Shown: positions 46,758-57,684, numbered from the stretch's first letter. The stretch: 64,000 bases of DNA from Ophioderma brevispina (GCA_023653785.1 JAMKCH010088137.1:22629-86628); one strand, 5' to 3'. Program-made: numbers and translations. Notes: generated from the letters alone by a model not told the origin.

Positions 46758-47759
46758 TATGTGAAACTAGTCAATTGCCATCATTTAGAGCTGAAACCAC
46801 ATTAAAAAAAAAAAAAAAAAAAAAAAATACCCAACAATGACTAAGATTTAGTCAACAATGAGTAAGGTTTACTCAACTTTGACTAAGATTTTACTCAACA
46901 TTAAGAGCTGTGACATTTTTACTCAACATGAGTAAAATAATTTTTACAGTGAAGGTTAGGGTTAGGGGTTAGGGGTTAGGGTTTAGACCTATTGCAAAAT
47001 TCGGAATAACGGTCCTTTGGAATAACGGTCCCTATGTAAAATTGGGAATAACGGTCCTTCGGATTAACGGTCCTGCGGAGGCTTCGGAAAGAAAAAACTT
47101 CGAAATAACACGCCTAGTGGTGAATTCGGAATAACTATTCTTAGGAATAACGGTCCTCTGGAATAAACATCCTTCGGAATAACTGTACTTCAGAATAACA
47201 GACCGTAACCATTTTTCCACCCTTTCCGATCAATTTAGCGAAAAAATGAAGGTTGCACATTCAAAGGGGTTAGGGAGTGCCGTCAAAGTTGAAGGGTAGG
47301 GAGGGTGGTTGCCACCCAAGAATATTTTATGCTACATTTTTGAAACTATTCTGCGCAGTATGGCTCAAAAATTGTACGTATATGTGAAACTAGTCAATTG
47401 CCATCATTTAGAGCTGAAACCACATTAAAATCGGATATTCCTACCATTTTAGCACAAAATTGGAGTTTCCCCTATTTTTTGTGGAAACTCCCAATTATGC
47501 TGATTCGTGCACTGATCAATTGTGAAGCCATACTAGGTACGTTGGTACTTATATTAGTACCAATGGAAAGAGGAAGCCCATCTATTGGTATCAGAATCAT
47601 AAGCATCGAGTGCTTTATAACAAATTCCCGAAGGGTGGTAACACCCCACCCACCCCCGGTAAATCGTGTTACAAAAAAGGTTGGTAAGACGAGGGTTAAT
47701 GTGTAAATAACCATTTACCAAGTCCAGCTGTGAAACCTCTATTTAAGTTACTTAATCGC

Positions 47760-48809
47760 TTAAACGGGAAGGTCTTTGCAATTGTTTTGGTCATGCAAGA
47801 AAAACAGGTCTGTACTGATTCCAAATGATTCGTAGATATTGTACGCCTTTTGCAAAATCTGGTTGACGTCTGGTAATTGAGCGTATCTGGACAGGACGAC
47901 GTTGCGTTGCTCGTACATTATCGGATAATCTCGTGGGAATTGATGACATTCATGTCGAACCATGTATGTATCGTAGTCTGTGTCTAAAACGTTGTTCTTC
48001 AGTGGTTGTCCATCTGAAAAATTAAGATCAAAATTCGTTGCTTGCGATGTTATATGCCTTCTTTAGCATTGCATTCGTCTTAAAAAATGAATGCAATGCT
48101 AAAGAAGGCACCTAGTAAAAATCCTTCTTCATTTCGTTGATATGTAAATTAATGGATTATGACTGTGAAGCGCATTGAGGCTTCTGTCGATGCATACTGC
48201 GAAAAATTGCTGTTATTATTATTATTATTATTATTATTGTTATTATTATTATTATTATTACCATCTGAAAACTACGCATGCATGCGCGATTTCTAGAATT
48301 AGAGTGTGATTCTCTCTCTCTCTCTCACACCACACACTCACTCTCTCTCTCTCCAAACAGAAACAAGCAGACTAACACACAGGTGGATATACAGATAGAC
48401 AGTCCTTACAATCGATATCAATCCAGACGGATGCCTGTGAAGCACTGGGAAGCAATAGCGTATGATTCTTCAGAGATACTTCATCATCGTTGAATTCAGC
48501 ACCGCTCAAAGTCAAGTTCACCCGACAAAGATCTTTTCCTGGATTGGCGTCTTTGAATGAAAATGTAGTGCATTTGTGTTGTGAAAGAAATCCGTCCCGG
48601 TCGTGCGCTATCAGATACCATTTACCGTAGGCTTTGGTTACGTCGAGGTTTTCCATAGGGGTTACTTTTGGACACCCGCCAAACCCCGATTTGCCATATT
48701 GAGTGAAGAAGGGTTTTCCGAGTAGCAATGGTCTATTCTCCACTACCTGAGATCTTACCGTCAACAATATTGTCATTGCAAAGACCAATAGCACATGCAT
48801 TACTACCAT
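47760..48809 (-). CDS. Apolipoprotein-D-like secreted lipocalin, two exons
   Basis: Exon 1 is 48809-48410, exon 2 is 48013-47760, joined by a 396 bp phase-1 intron (donor GTAAGG; acceptor TTTTTCAG). The spliced product is 217 residues, usual for the family. It begins with a hydrophobic signal peptide (about 1-20). The lipocalin GxW motif is GKWY (62-65) after GGCP; TDYDTY (145-150) and DQNNC (208-212) match the conserved TDY and C-terminal DQ-x-x-C of ApoD. Cys46, Cys80, Cys156 and Cys212 occupy the four ApoD disulphide positions; Cys95 is extra. Possible N-glycosylation sites are NLT (98) and NHT (115). Lipocalins form a beta-barrel that carries small hydrophobic molecules outside the cell; the ligand here is unknown. 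The start ATG is in good context (ACGATGG). The single intron is fewer than most animal ApoD genes have, and the frame across it is clean. Confidence 0.9.
48014..48409 (-). other. Lipocalin intron with microsatellites
   Basis: GT-AG intron of 396 bp. It holds a perfect 22 bp hairpin (48055-48110), a TTA/TTG microsatellite (about 48212-48261) and a CT-rich microsatellite (about 48312-48354). The donor-proximal sequence carries TGT-rich words. Nothing coding was seen. Confidence 0.8.
48055..48110. repeat. Perfect 22 bp inverted repeat (hairpin) in the lipocalin intron
   Basis: TGCCTTCTTTAGCATTGCAT-TC at 48055-48076 is exactly complementary to 48089-48110, with a 12-base loop. In RNA it would form a 22 bp stem on either strand. 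It could be a tiny palindromic element or a small-RNA precursor; the stem is shorter than most animal pre-miRNAs. Confidence 0.85.
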
Positions 48810-48993
48810 CGTGTTTAGATCGTGAAAGAATATTGAATGCGGATTTTTTTTTCAGCAAAAGCAATGTTAAAATGTGATAAGTTAGTTTTCTAAAAACACG
48901 AATGATGTCCTCAAAATTCTTTTGTAATTAGATGAAGAGCTATGAAGTGATTCAATAGCGATCGAAAACTGCAATGGCGAAAAATCATGCAAT

Positions 48994-49000
48994 TATATAA
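48994..49000 (-). promoter_or_regulatory. Possible TATA box of the lipocalin gene
   Basis: The minus strand reads TTATATAATT about 185 bases upstream of the start codon, allowing a 5' leader of ~150 bases. TATA-like strings are frequent in AT-rich DNA, so this is only a candidate. Confidence 0.3.
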
Positions 49001-49199
49001 AGCAAAGTAAATGTAAATGCTTTTAGCCCAATAGTCAGGGCTCAAATGTCGTTCCATGGGTCAATGGTCGTTCTCTACAGGAACTTATTTCCTATGATAT
49101 GATTGAGCCAAAAAGTGATGGTGCCCACTATATTCTGGGTGTGTTCACCATATTGCAAATAACGTCATACTTCAACTAACGCCAGGACCAGGAGGAAGG

Positions 49200-51330
49200 T
49201 CGGATTTCTTTGGCATCACTGTGTGCCAACACGTACATAAATTCGAAAAAATAGCACTCTATCAGGGAGCGGAAACTCACCCCGTCTGAGTGAGGCCTGG
49301 GGCCGGGTATCCCACAGTGTTGAGTGCAGTATTCAAATGTTGTTGGACTTCATGAGGGCCTGATAACTGTGGTCCAAATTCCAACATTTACATTTTAATG
49401 ACGCTGTTAAAGGGGATAAAATCTAAATCGAAGATAGTAAGCTCCCTTTTCCCCCTGTTTTTAATATGAAATCGCGATTTGTTGGATATACAAAATTATT
49501 TCGTAGGCGTTACAATCATGAGCAATCTTGTAGGACTTTATTTAGTCTAACGTCATTATCATAACCCTGCTATCCCCACACTGCGCGGGCGCTATAACAG
49601 CGGTGCCCTAGCTTTGTATGTGCTGAGTATAGTAGTTTCTCCAGACAGAGTTACTGATGATTTTGTCATGCAAGCAGGTGTACTACAAGGAGATACTTTA
49701 GCAGGAATTAGCCCGCAAACTATTACAGACATGGATTTTGCGGATGACATCGCACTCCTAGCCAACTGCCTGAAGGATACCGATGGAACCCTCTACCATG
49801 AAAGTTGGATTAAGAATGAATGCTAGTTAGACAAAGGCAATGGTATATAATGATGATTCATCCCACATCAAAACTTTGGAGGGCAGTGACCTTGAACATT
49901 TTTCAAATATCTTGTATCTTGGAGCTTGGATTGCAAGTTTCGAGACGGAATTCAACATCAGGAATGCACTTCCCTGGAAGGCTTGTAACAATATGTGTAA
50001 TATCTGGAAGAGCAAGCTCCCATGAAACCCAATCAAGCTGTTCACTACCACTGTGGAGTCTGTACCCGTATGTGGAGCTGAGACCTGGACGCTCATAGCA
50101 AAAATGAAAAAGGCATTAGATGGATGCCACATTCGTCTCTAGAGGAAGGCACTCAATGTTGCATGGCAAACATATACCACCAATAAAGAATTGTATGGAA
50201 GCCTGCTCTCAATCTCTGAGATGCTTAGGACCAGGAGACTGAGACTGGCTGGACACTGCCTTAGAAGTGACAACGAAGCATCGGCCAAAGTTGTGAAGTG
50301 GCGAAAAAAAGGCTACATCAAGATGCTGGGTGAGGACACAGGACTCAAGACTTAAAGACCTGCATGCAGGACAGATCAGTGTGGAAGGCCATTACCAGAG
50401 TGTTGTTTGGCACACAATCAGTTAACACATTGCCGGGACTTTGGGCTGGAAGAACCCCATATTGAATATCCAATAAGAATTCATGAAAAGCTGTAAAGTG
50501 ACCTTGAAACCTGCATACAAAAATTCGTTTTAGCCTAAAAACAGTCATTTTAAAGCTTGATTAGATTGGTTTTGATTAGATTGGTAAAAATAGCGGGCGT
50601 GCACAAGCTGAGCCTCGAATTATCTACTTGAATACATACTTTTCAAGACTAAGCGCTAACCTTTTGTAAAATCAGAAAAAAAAAATTAAAATCCATAGCA
50701 TCAGTACAAACCGCTCGTTCCAAATCAAGTTTTGGATCAAGTCTATATGCTGATGCGCGAATACGTGTTATCAGTGACCGGTGTTGAGATTTCTGTATAG
50801 GAATTGTGAAAACAATTGGAAATCGCTATGTACTTCTCCGACACTTATGAAGCTAAGAATTAAAATTGGAAACTACAAATACCAGCGGATAGAGAAACCC
50901 ATAGTTTTTCGGAAAAGAGATAGATGCCATGTGTTGCATTGCGCCTGGCCAGATGAAGGGGGGCATCTGTACAGTAGAGCATGTTTGCCAGAATCCGGGG
51001 GGGGGGTGGGGGGTATGATGAGGTATAGACATGTGCAAATCCTCTTATGCATGGACATATCAATAATGAAAACTCTAAATAACTTCCAAGGGCCCTTGTT
51101 GGGTTGTTTGTTGAAGGCATGCTGAAGGATTTCAATGTACTTGGTAAACAGGTCTTGAATGGTTTGATGTTGCACATAATTTGGTGTTAGTGGCTGTGCT
51201 TGGAGAATGATGGTTGTTGATGAAGGATTCTCCCACCTACTGATTTTGATGTTGGAAAGTGAATGTTGGGGTTACGAATCACACAAAAGGATTCCTGATG
51301 GTCGATCATGTTCAATTCTAATGTAGTAGT
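49200..51330 (+). mobile_element. Dead LINE fragment, tandem copy 1
   Basis: First unit of a head-to-tail pair with 51331-53505. It starts at GGATTTCTTTGGCATCACTG and ends with GATTCCTGATGGTCGA and CAATTCTAAT. The RT coding core lies at 49614-50330. A short poly-G run with one T is at 50997-51013. No endonuclease domain was recognised. There is no host gene inside. Confidence 0.85.
49614..50330 (+). pseudogene. Non-LTR reverse transcriptase remnant, copy 1
   Basis: 49614-49826 encodes DDFVMQAGVLQGDTLAG, then jumps directly to TITDMDFADDIALLAN, so the stretch normally lying between QGDTLAP and the FADD catalytic box is deleted. 49840-50025, in another frame, encodes YLGAWIASFETEFNIR and KACNNMCNIWKSKLP. 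About 50040-50100 gives TTVESVPVCGAETWTL; about 50184-50300 gives NKELYGSLLSISEMLRTRR and RLAGHCLRSDNEASAK. These are the usual C-terminal blocks of LINE polymerases. Frame changes and a stop make it non-functional. Confidence 0.85.
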
Positions 51331-51734
51331 GATTTCCTTTTTGCATCACGGTGTGCCACACACTACATAAATTCGAAAAATAGCACTCTATCAGGGAGCG
51401 GAAACTCACACCCCGTCTGAGTGAGGCCTGGGGCCGGGTATCCCAACAGTGTGGGGGGGGGGGGTGAGTCAGTATTCAAAGTTTTTGGACTTCATGAGGC
51501 CTATAACTTGGTCCAAATTCCAACATTTACATTTTATGACTCTGTTAAAGGGGATAAAATCTAAATCGAAATAGTAAGCCCCTTTTCCCCCTTTTTTATA
51601 TAATCGCGATTTGTTGGATTACACTTTCATTACTGCGTTACAATCATGAGCAATCTTGTAGGACTTTATTGGTCTAACGTCATTATCATAACCCTGCTAT
51701 CCCCACACTGCGAGGGCGTATAACAGCGGTGCCC

Positions 51735-52450
51735 TAGCTTTGTATGTGCTGAGTATATTAGTTTTTCCAGACAGAGTGTACTGATGATTTGTCATGCAAG
51801 CAGGTGTACTACAAGGAAACTTTAGCAGATTAGCCCGCAAACTATTACAGACATGGATTTCGCGGACGACATCGCACTCCTAGCCAACTGCCTGAAGGAT
51901 ACCGATGGAACACTCTAATCTACCATGAAAGTTGGATTAAGAATGAATGCTAGTTTAGACAAAGGCAATGGTATATAATGATGATTCATCCCACATCAAA
52001 ACTTTTGGAGGGCAGTGACCTTGAACATTTTTCAAATATCTTGTATCTTGGAGCTTGGATTGGCAGTAAGCGAGACGGAATTCAACATCAGGAATTCCCT
52101 TCCCTGGAAGGCGTGTAACAATATGTTATATCTGGAAGAGCAAAAGCTCCCATGAAACCCAATCAAGCTGTTCACTACCACTGTGGAGTCTGTACCCGTA
52201 TGTGGAGCTGAGACCTTGACGCCTCATAGCAAAATGAAAAAGGCCTTAGATGGATGCCACATTCGTCTCTAGAGGAAGGCACTCAATGTTGCATGCAAAC
52301 AGATACCACCAATAAAGAATTGGTATGGAGGCCTGCTCTCAATCTCTGAGATGCTTAGGACCAGGAGACTGAGACTAGCGGAACACTGCCTTAGAAGTGA
52401 CCAACGAAGCATCGGCCAAAGTTTGAGTGGCGTAAAAAGGCTACATCAAG
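51735..52450 (+). pseudogene. Non-LTR reverse transcriptase remnant, copy 2
   Basis: Carries the same internal deletion between the QG and FADD boxes as copy 1 (CAAACTATTACAGACATGGA leading into TTCGCGGACGAC) and the same downstream blocks with additional frame breaks. The shared lesion shows that an already dead element was duplicated. Confidence 0.85.
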
Positions 52451-53121
52451 AGATGCCTGGTGAGGACACAGGACTCGAGACTTAAAGACTGCATGCATGA
52501 CAGATCAGTGTGGGAATCCAGTACCAGAGTGTTGTTTGGCACCCAATCAGTTACCACTTGCCGGGACTTTGGGCTGGAAGAACACCATATTGAATATCCA
52601 ATAAGAATTCATGAAAAGCTGTAAAGTGACCTTGAAACCTGCATACAAAATCGTTTTAGCCTAAAAACAGTCATTTTAAAGCTTGATTAGATTGTCTTGA
52701 TTAGATTGGTGAAATAGCGGCGTGCACAAAGCTGAGCCTCGAATTACTACTTGAATACCATACTTTTCAAGACTACGTTTGCTAACCTTTTGTAAAATCA
52801 GAAAAAAAAAAAAAATTAAAATCCATAGCATCATTAACAACCGCTCGTTCCAAATCCAAGTTTGGGATCAAGCTATATGCTGATTGCGAGAAACGTTGTT
52901 ATCAGTGACCGTTGTTGAGATTCTGTATAGAAGGTGTGAAATCATTGGCAATCGCTATGTACTTCTCCGACACTTATGAACTAGAATTAATATTGGAAAC
53001 TACAACTACTCACGGACTAGAGAACCCAGAGATTTTTTTCTGAAGAAGAGGATAGATGCCATGTGTTGCGCCTGGCCAGATGAAGGTGGCAACCTGTACA
53101 TTTATAGATGTTGTGGGCGCC

Positions 53122-53125
<4 letters not shown>

Positions 53126-53165
<40 letters not shown>

Positions 53166-53190
53166 GGGGGGGGGGGGGGGGGGGGGGGGG
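53126..53190 (+). repeat. 65-base poly-G tract with one T
   Basis: 39 G, one T, then 25 G. The homologous position in tandem copy 1 has 10 G, T, 6 G. It could form stacked G-quadruplexes and is a likely site of replication slippage or sequencing error. Confidence 0.9.
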
Positions 53191-53505
53191 CATGATGGGT
53201 ATAGACATGTGCAATCCTATTATGTCATGGATATCCATTAATAATGAAACTAAATCAACTGTCCAAGGGCCCTTTGGTTGTTTTTTTGAAAGGCATGCTG
53301 AGGGATTTTGTTCAATTAAGGGTAACATGTCTGACTGGTTTTGATGTTGCACATATTTTATGTTATGTTGCTGTGCTTGGAGAATGAATTGTTGTTGATG
53401 AAGATTCTGCCACCTACTGTTTTGAATGTTGTAAGTGAATGTTGGGTTTAAGCATCACACAAAACGGATTCCTGATGGTCGACTCATGTTTCAATTCTAA
53501 TTTAT

Positions 53506-53639
53506 AAAAATTTTTAATGCTATTCCTATGTGATGATGTTCCCTGTCACATGATGATGACGACAAGACTGGGCATTGTATATTTAGCTTCCTTATCGGAT
53601 TTTCGTGACTATCAGAATCCGAACCAGATGTAAAATAAT
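53506..53639. other. Short spacer, nothing recognised
   Basis: AT-rich join between the LINE pair and the purine-rich block. Confidence 0.4.
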
Positions 53640-55700
53640 GCCGGGGGGGTTAAGTATGGTTTAATGTGAACGGGTTGGAACGCTACGACCGCGGAGTATA
53701 ACGGGAAATATGTTAGAGCGGTTTGGCAGTTCGGGGGGAACAAAAATCGGAAAAATTCGATAAATAATCGTGATGAGAGCGACCAAAAAAGTCACATGCG
53801 GGACGGAATAAATCCAGGTACCGCGAAAAAGGGAGATAAGGGGGATGGGGGGAGTAGGGGGCCTGGCGGTGGGGGGCGCAGTAGGAGTAAATAGGAGAGG
53901 TGGAGGTGGCAGCCCCTGGGGCGGGGTATGCTGGGAAGGTAAAAGAGATGTAATGGGAAATAGCCGCTCAGGTATGAATATGAAGAGGAGGTCCTGAAGC
54001 ATACAACAGGGGATGAGTCGGAGACGCACGTGCACTAAAGTGGCTAACGGACTCCGCAAACAGAATCAGCGACGGGTGGAGAACTGGAAATAGAAAAGTG
54101 AGGTTTTATTAGCAATACTGGGAAGCAGAAAACAGCCCAGGCCCGGCGAGCACACGAGAAGTGCCAGTAGTCGTAAGCGGGGAACGTCTGATATTGGGAT
54201 GGGGATGTGGTTGGGTGCAACGGAGATAATTTGGTGATGACATATTTGACGCAGAGTGGTAGGATGGAATTGGGTAAATAAGGCAGTGTTATGTTTTGTT
54301 CAATGTATGTTTGGGAGGGGGCCCGGAGGTAGGGAGGGGTAGGTAATCCTGGAACGCACCAAATAGGAATGTAGGTGAGAAGTAGGTGAGGCGGTGTCTG
54401 AAGGGAGAACTGAGTAGGAGGAGAACTGGGTAGGAGGGTAGGGCTGGAGAGAATGGTACAGAAGTCGGAGTGCGGAAGATTTTTAGTCGGATGATAAGTG
54501 ATTGAGGGCTTTTATGACAACAGGAGTGAAAAAGATCCGGAGAGGTTGTTATTTTAACCGACCTAATGGGAGAGTTGATTATTGAGACGGAGGATGGAAG
54601 ACGGAGAGGGGCGAAGGTAGAATGCTGATGGAGGATAGTAAGAGTTGGTTGTAAGAGTAGGAATGGAAGATGAAGAGTGATTAGGGAAAGGCGGTAATTT
54701 GGGTATAGGAGTGAAATTGCAATGTAAGAAATAGCAACAGGAGAACCCTCCGAAATCAAGAACGAACAACGAGACGGAAAAGAGGCGGAAAGGCGGAGGT
54801 AGCCCAAGAGGGGAGGAGGTAGGGGGGGGAGAGCAAGGGCCAGGAACTAAACACGGGAGGGGGGGCGATCGTCTAGGATCGCGAAGTCAAGCAGGGGATC
54901 TGAAATCAATGGTGACCAAGGTTGCCACTGCCGAGGGAGGACCTTGGAGGAGGGGTAGGAAAGACAACCGGGGGAAGGGAGCGCTAGAGATGGAGTGTAT
55001 GCAAAACGCCGCAAAGACAGTGACTCCGCAGAAGTGGGAGGACGAATTAAAAGAGGTGGAAAGCGCGGCCCAGAATGCAGGGTAGCCTGGGAACGACGTG
55101 AGGAATAGAGCTAATTGCAAGGTGCCGAACAGAACGGCGAAGCGGAGCACTAAGTACAACAAAGAAAATATAGAAGAGCAGGAGGTGGGAGTTGGGAAGA
55201 AGAAAATAGGGAAGGATTTAGAGAGCGAAGGTCTCTTTGGGGGGTCGCGTGGGTAAGGCTTATAATGTGGAAGGACGCCGAGGGTTACGGTTGAATCCGG
55301 GGAGGAGAAGCGGGCAGGGGTTGACTGGGAGCAAGGCCCGAGGGCGGTGGGGGGCGGGAGAGGAGATGGTGAATACGAGAGAGGTGCATGCAGAGGGATG
55401 GCCGGGGCAGCGCAAGGGGGGGAGGGTTGAGGAGGATTGACGGGGAAGAGAAGGGCTCAAGTGGGGGAGGTGTTGAGGGTGAAGGGAAGTGGCGAGGGGA
55501 GACGGGAAAGGGGGGGAGGAAGGACAAAAGGGGTAAAGAAAGGGGACTCCGGTGGCGCGGTAGGGGGGGAGCTAAATAAACAGTATAGGATGGATAGGGG
55601 AGGAATGGGGGCGGATGGTTTAGAAGGTGTTTAAAGGGATACGAGAACCCAAATGGAAACGGCAAGGCGGGCAAGGTAGGTCGCCAACGCGCAGCCATAG
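53640..55700. other. 2 kb G+A-rich block of unusual composition
   Basis: The plus strand is strongly G+A-rich and far higher in GC than the rest of the window, with sharp edges near 53640 and 55700. Minus-strand open frames (53661-54059, 54289-54807, 54887-55162, 55285-55698) are proline/serine/leucine-rich because a purine-rich plus strand rarely contains the complements of stop codons. The plus frame at about 53687-53890 reads as a lysine/glycine-rich stretch (YNGKYVRAVWQFGGNKNRKN), which could be a retroelement ORF1-like remnant, but this is weak. No family was recognised. Confidence 0.6.
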
Positions 55701-56039
55701 ACGGGTCTTTTATGGGGAACGGAGTCAGGGAGAAGAAGTATAGAAGTTTTAGAAGTAATGATGACGATGCGTTTTACTGTACGGTGTAAGTTAATGACCC
55801 CAAAATTTTCCAGGTTATTGGGTATACACCTGAATTTTTGGTACGGATGAGCACCTTAACATTGACAATGTCACTGTTTACAAGCACAAATGCCTTAATT
55901 TCACTAAATAATCTTCGGCATGGTCAATGTGCCCACGATTTTTAAATTTTACACCTTTGGTTGTAGCGAACATGATTCAATTACCTATCCATCATCTTGT
56001 GATTGGGTAAATTTGTTAGGGATAACCATGATAGAGAAT
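55701..56039. other. AT-rich join, nothing recognised
   Basis: No supported gene or repeat was seen between the purine block and the Penelope-like element. Confidence 0.4.
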
Positions 56040-57480
56040 GATTGGCCAGTTACGTTACAGTGAATGAATCATTGTATGAATGTGAGCACAATTATGCAAG
56101 CGGGTTTTTTTACACGGCTGACAAAATGCCTTTTCTTTGGTTGATTGTTGAATTTTAGGGAGGTTGCGTGGGCGTCTGTTGTAGGTAATCGGGAGATCTG
56201 GTAAAGCTTTGTCGAGACTGGGTTAGATTGTATATGGGCAAATTCCGTTGATGACTTCGTGGGTTGGTAAATCGGGGTGGTATGTGACGAACCCGGCTTG
56301 GCTTTTAAGATTTGTTTCATTCAATAAATTGATTTTTGTAACCTCTTCTTGTAGCTGACGTTTGAGTTTACTGATCTCTTTCAAAGCAAATGTTTTTTTT
56401 TTGACTTTCTCGAGCATATATCTTTAGGTCTCAGAGTAAGACTTATGTATGTTCGGATGACGCTTGAATGGATGAAGATAAACATGCTTTTAATAATAAT
56501 TACATGTATATAGGTTACAAACAAATCAAAGCACTTGTCCAGTGGTTTAGTTGTGGTAGTCAGTTTACAATTTTTATTTCAGAGTTGAGTTTAACAAGGA
56601 CGCCAGACATGAATATCGATTTAGATTATTGTTGGGTGATGAATTTAATAGTAGTGTATAGCATTGCGTGGTCTATAAAGTTAGCCAGGTCCTCCCTCTG
56701 AGTATGTCCATATAAAGAAGGTATCATCGATGAAACGGTGCAAGATTAGAGGTTTAAAAGAAACTGATGTGGATGTAGATTTTCAGCATGCCCATTAATA
56801 TAGTGTAATCCGGGGTGCAATCTACCTCCGCATAGGGTCCCGGAAACCTGAATGAATTTTTCCCCCTTGAAGAAAGTTTATTGTGATGTGAGAGTGACTT
56901 CCAGAAGACGTTTGAGTTCCGATGTAGGGGGAGATTTAATTAAATCTACGTTCCAGAGCTTCAGAGCATGCAAGATACATCTTTGTGAGGGATGTTGTAG
57001 TATAAGATGGAGGCTGACATCCATAGTAAACAATAATGATAACCTGTAGTAAGATCTTGGATGGATGCCAGCTTGTGTAAGAAATCAGTAGTATCTTTTA
57101 TGTAGGACGGGTTTGGGATTGAGCCAATGGTTTTGGTAGTCCAGAATCAGATTTTTTTTTTGTTCAGTTGGGGTGATTATTTTGGCAAGAGATAATAGGG
57201 GCAAAAGGGACAGCAGATTTATGAATTTGGGGTAAAATATCAAATCTTCCTGTTTGTGGTAGGTATCAGGGATGAGAAAATCCTGGGTTGCTTCATCAAT
57301 AAATAAATTGTTTAGGAAGAGATCTTCAACGATGCTCGTAACTTTCTTTCTTCGTTATTTCTTGTGTCGGATCATACTTACGTTTTTTTGTAGTGTTTCT
57401 GTGTTGGGGGTCCGTTCGCACCTCATGCGTAACCCTACTGTATATAACTCATGCGTATGTCCTACATCATAGACCTTTCC
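56040..57480 (-). pseudogene. Penelope-like element reverse transcriptase (decayed)
   Basis: Read on the minus strand, in order: YIKDTTDFLHKLASIQDL-like (57108-57052), PPTSELKRLLEVTLTS (56934-56889), a GTLCGG..IAPRITLY block (56850-56795, counterpart of GTAMGTKMAP), RFIDDTFFIWT (about 56745-56715; FIDD is the palm catalytic box), ISKLKRQLQEEVTKINL (56390-56310), FVTYHPDLPTHEVING (56285-56235) and YNRRPRNLPKI followed by FCQPCKKTR (about 56190-56095). This order is that of Penelope-like elements up to the linker before the GIY-YIG endonuclease, which was not found. Stops and frameshifts make it inactive. Confidence 0.75.
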
Positions 57481-57591
57481 AATACCATTTACCCAGTGCT
57501 TTGGATAAGTTGATCAACTCAGGCATGACATAGTAATGCACGTAGATTTACAACCGAGTTTCGCGGACGAACCCCCCTGGTCTGTAGGCTT

Positions 57592-57632
57592 ACATATTAT
57601 ATATATAATATATATATAGACTATATATATAT
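57592..57632. repeat. AT microsatellite
   Basis: TATATA-type run interrupted by GACT, immediately left of the large fold-back element. Confidence 0.8.
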
Positions 57633-57684
57633 AGGCGAAAGAAAGTGATAACAAAGCGGGGCGTGACCATACTATCTGTAAAAG

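Larger units (their letters stand above)
45901..47430 (+). repeat. Tandem duplication inside copy C (unit ~600 bp, joined at a poly-A run)
   Basis: 45901-46806 and 46828-47430 are near-identical once the 302 bp insert in the first copy is removed. The join is a ~25-base A run (46804-46827) following CCACATT. Both copies keep the same GGAATAACGGTCC minisatellite and a GGTTAGGG run. Confidence 0.85.
45625..47695 (-). mobile_element. TTAA-flanked composite element (CCCTCGTCTTAC family), copy C, ~2.07 kb
   Basis: TTAA lies immediately outside both ends (45621-45624 and 47696-47699). The left terminus is TCCTCGTCTTACC; the right is GGTAAGACGAGGG. The right ~300 bases match copy A inverted (TTCCATTGGTAC, CATAAGCATCGAGTGC, GGGTGGTAACACCCC). 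The interior has been enlarged by a minisatellite of GGAATAACGGTCC words, a 209 bp palindrome, a ~600 bp tandem duplication and a nested 302 bp element. Repeat-derived frames at 46105-46293 and 47032-47220 translate identically and are not genes. Its right end lies 60 bases past the lipocalin stop codon. Confidence 0.75.
51331..53505 (+). mobile_element. Dead LINE fragment, tandem copy 2
   Basis: Matches 49200-51330 end to end in the same orientation, beginning GATTTCCTTTTTGCATCACGG and ending with GATTCCTGATGGTCGA. It differs mostly by single-base indels. The poly-G tract that is 17 bases in copy 1 is 65 bases here. Confidence 0.85.

Noticed and set aside
46105..47220. Two identical 62-codon minus-strand frames
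   Set aside because: They translate the GGAATAACGGTCC minisatellite duplicated inside a transposon.
53017..53352. Proline-run open frame on the minus strand
   Set aside because: It is the translation of the opposite strand of the poly-G tract in a dead LINE copy.
54289..54807. 172-codon minus-strand open frame, the longest in the window
   Set aside because: It sits opposite a G+A-rich strand where stop codons are rare by composition; the protein is low-complexity S/P/L-rich with no known domain.
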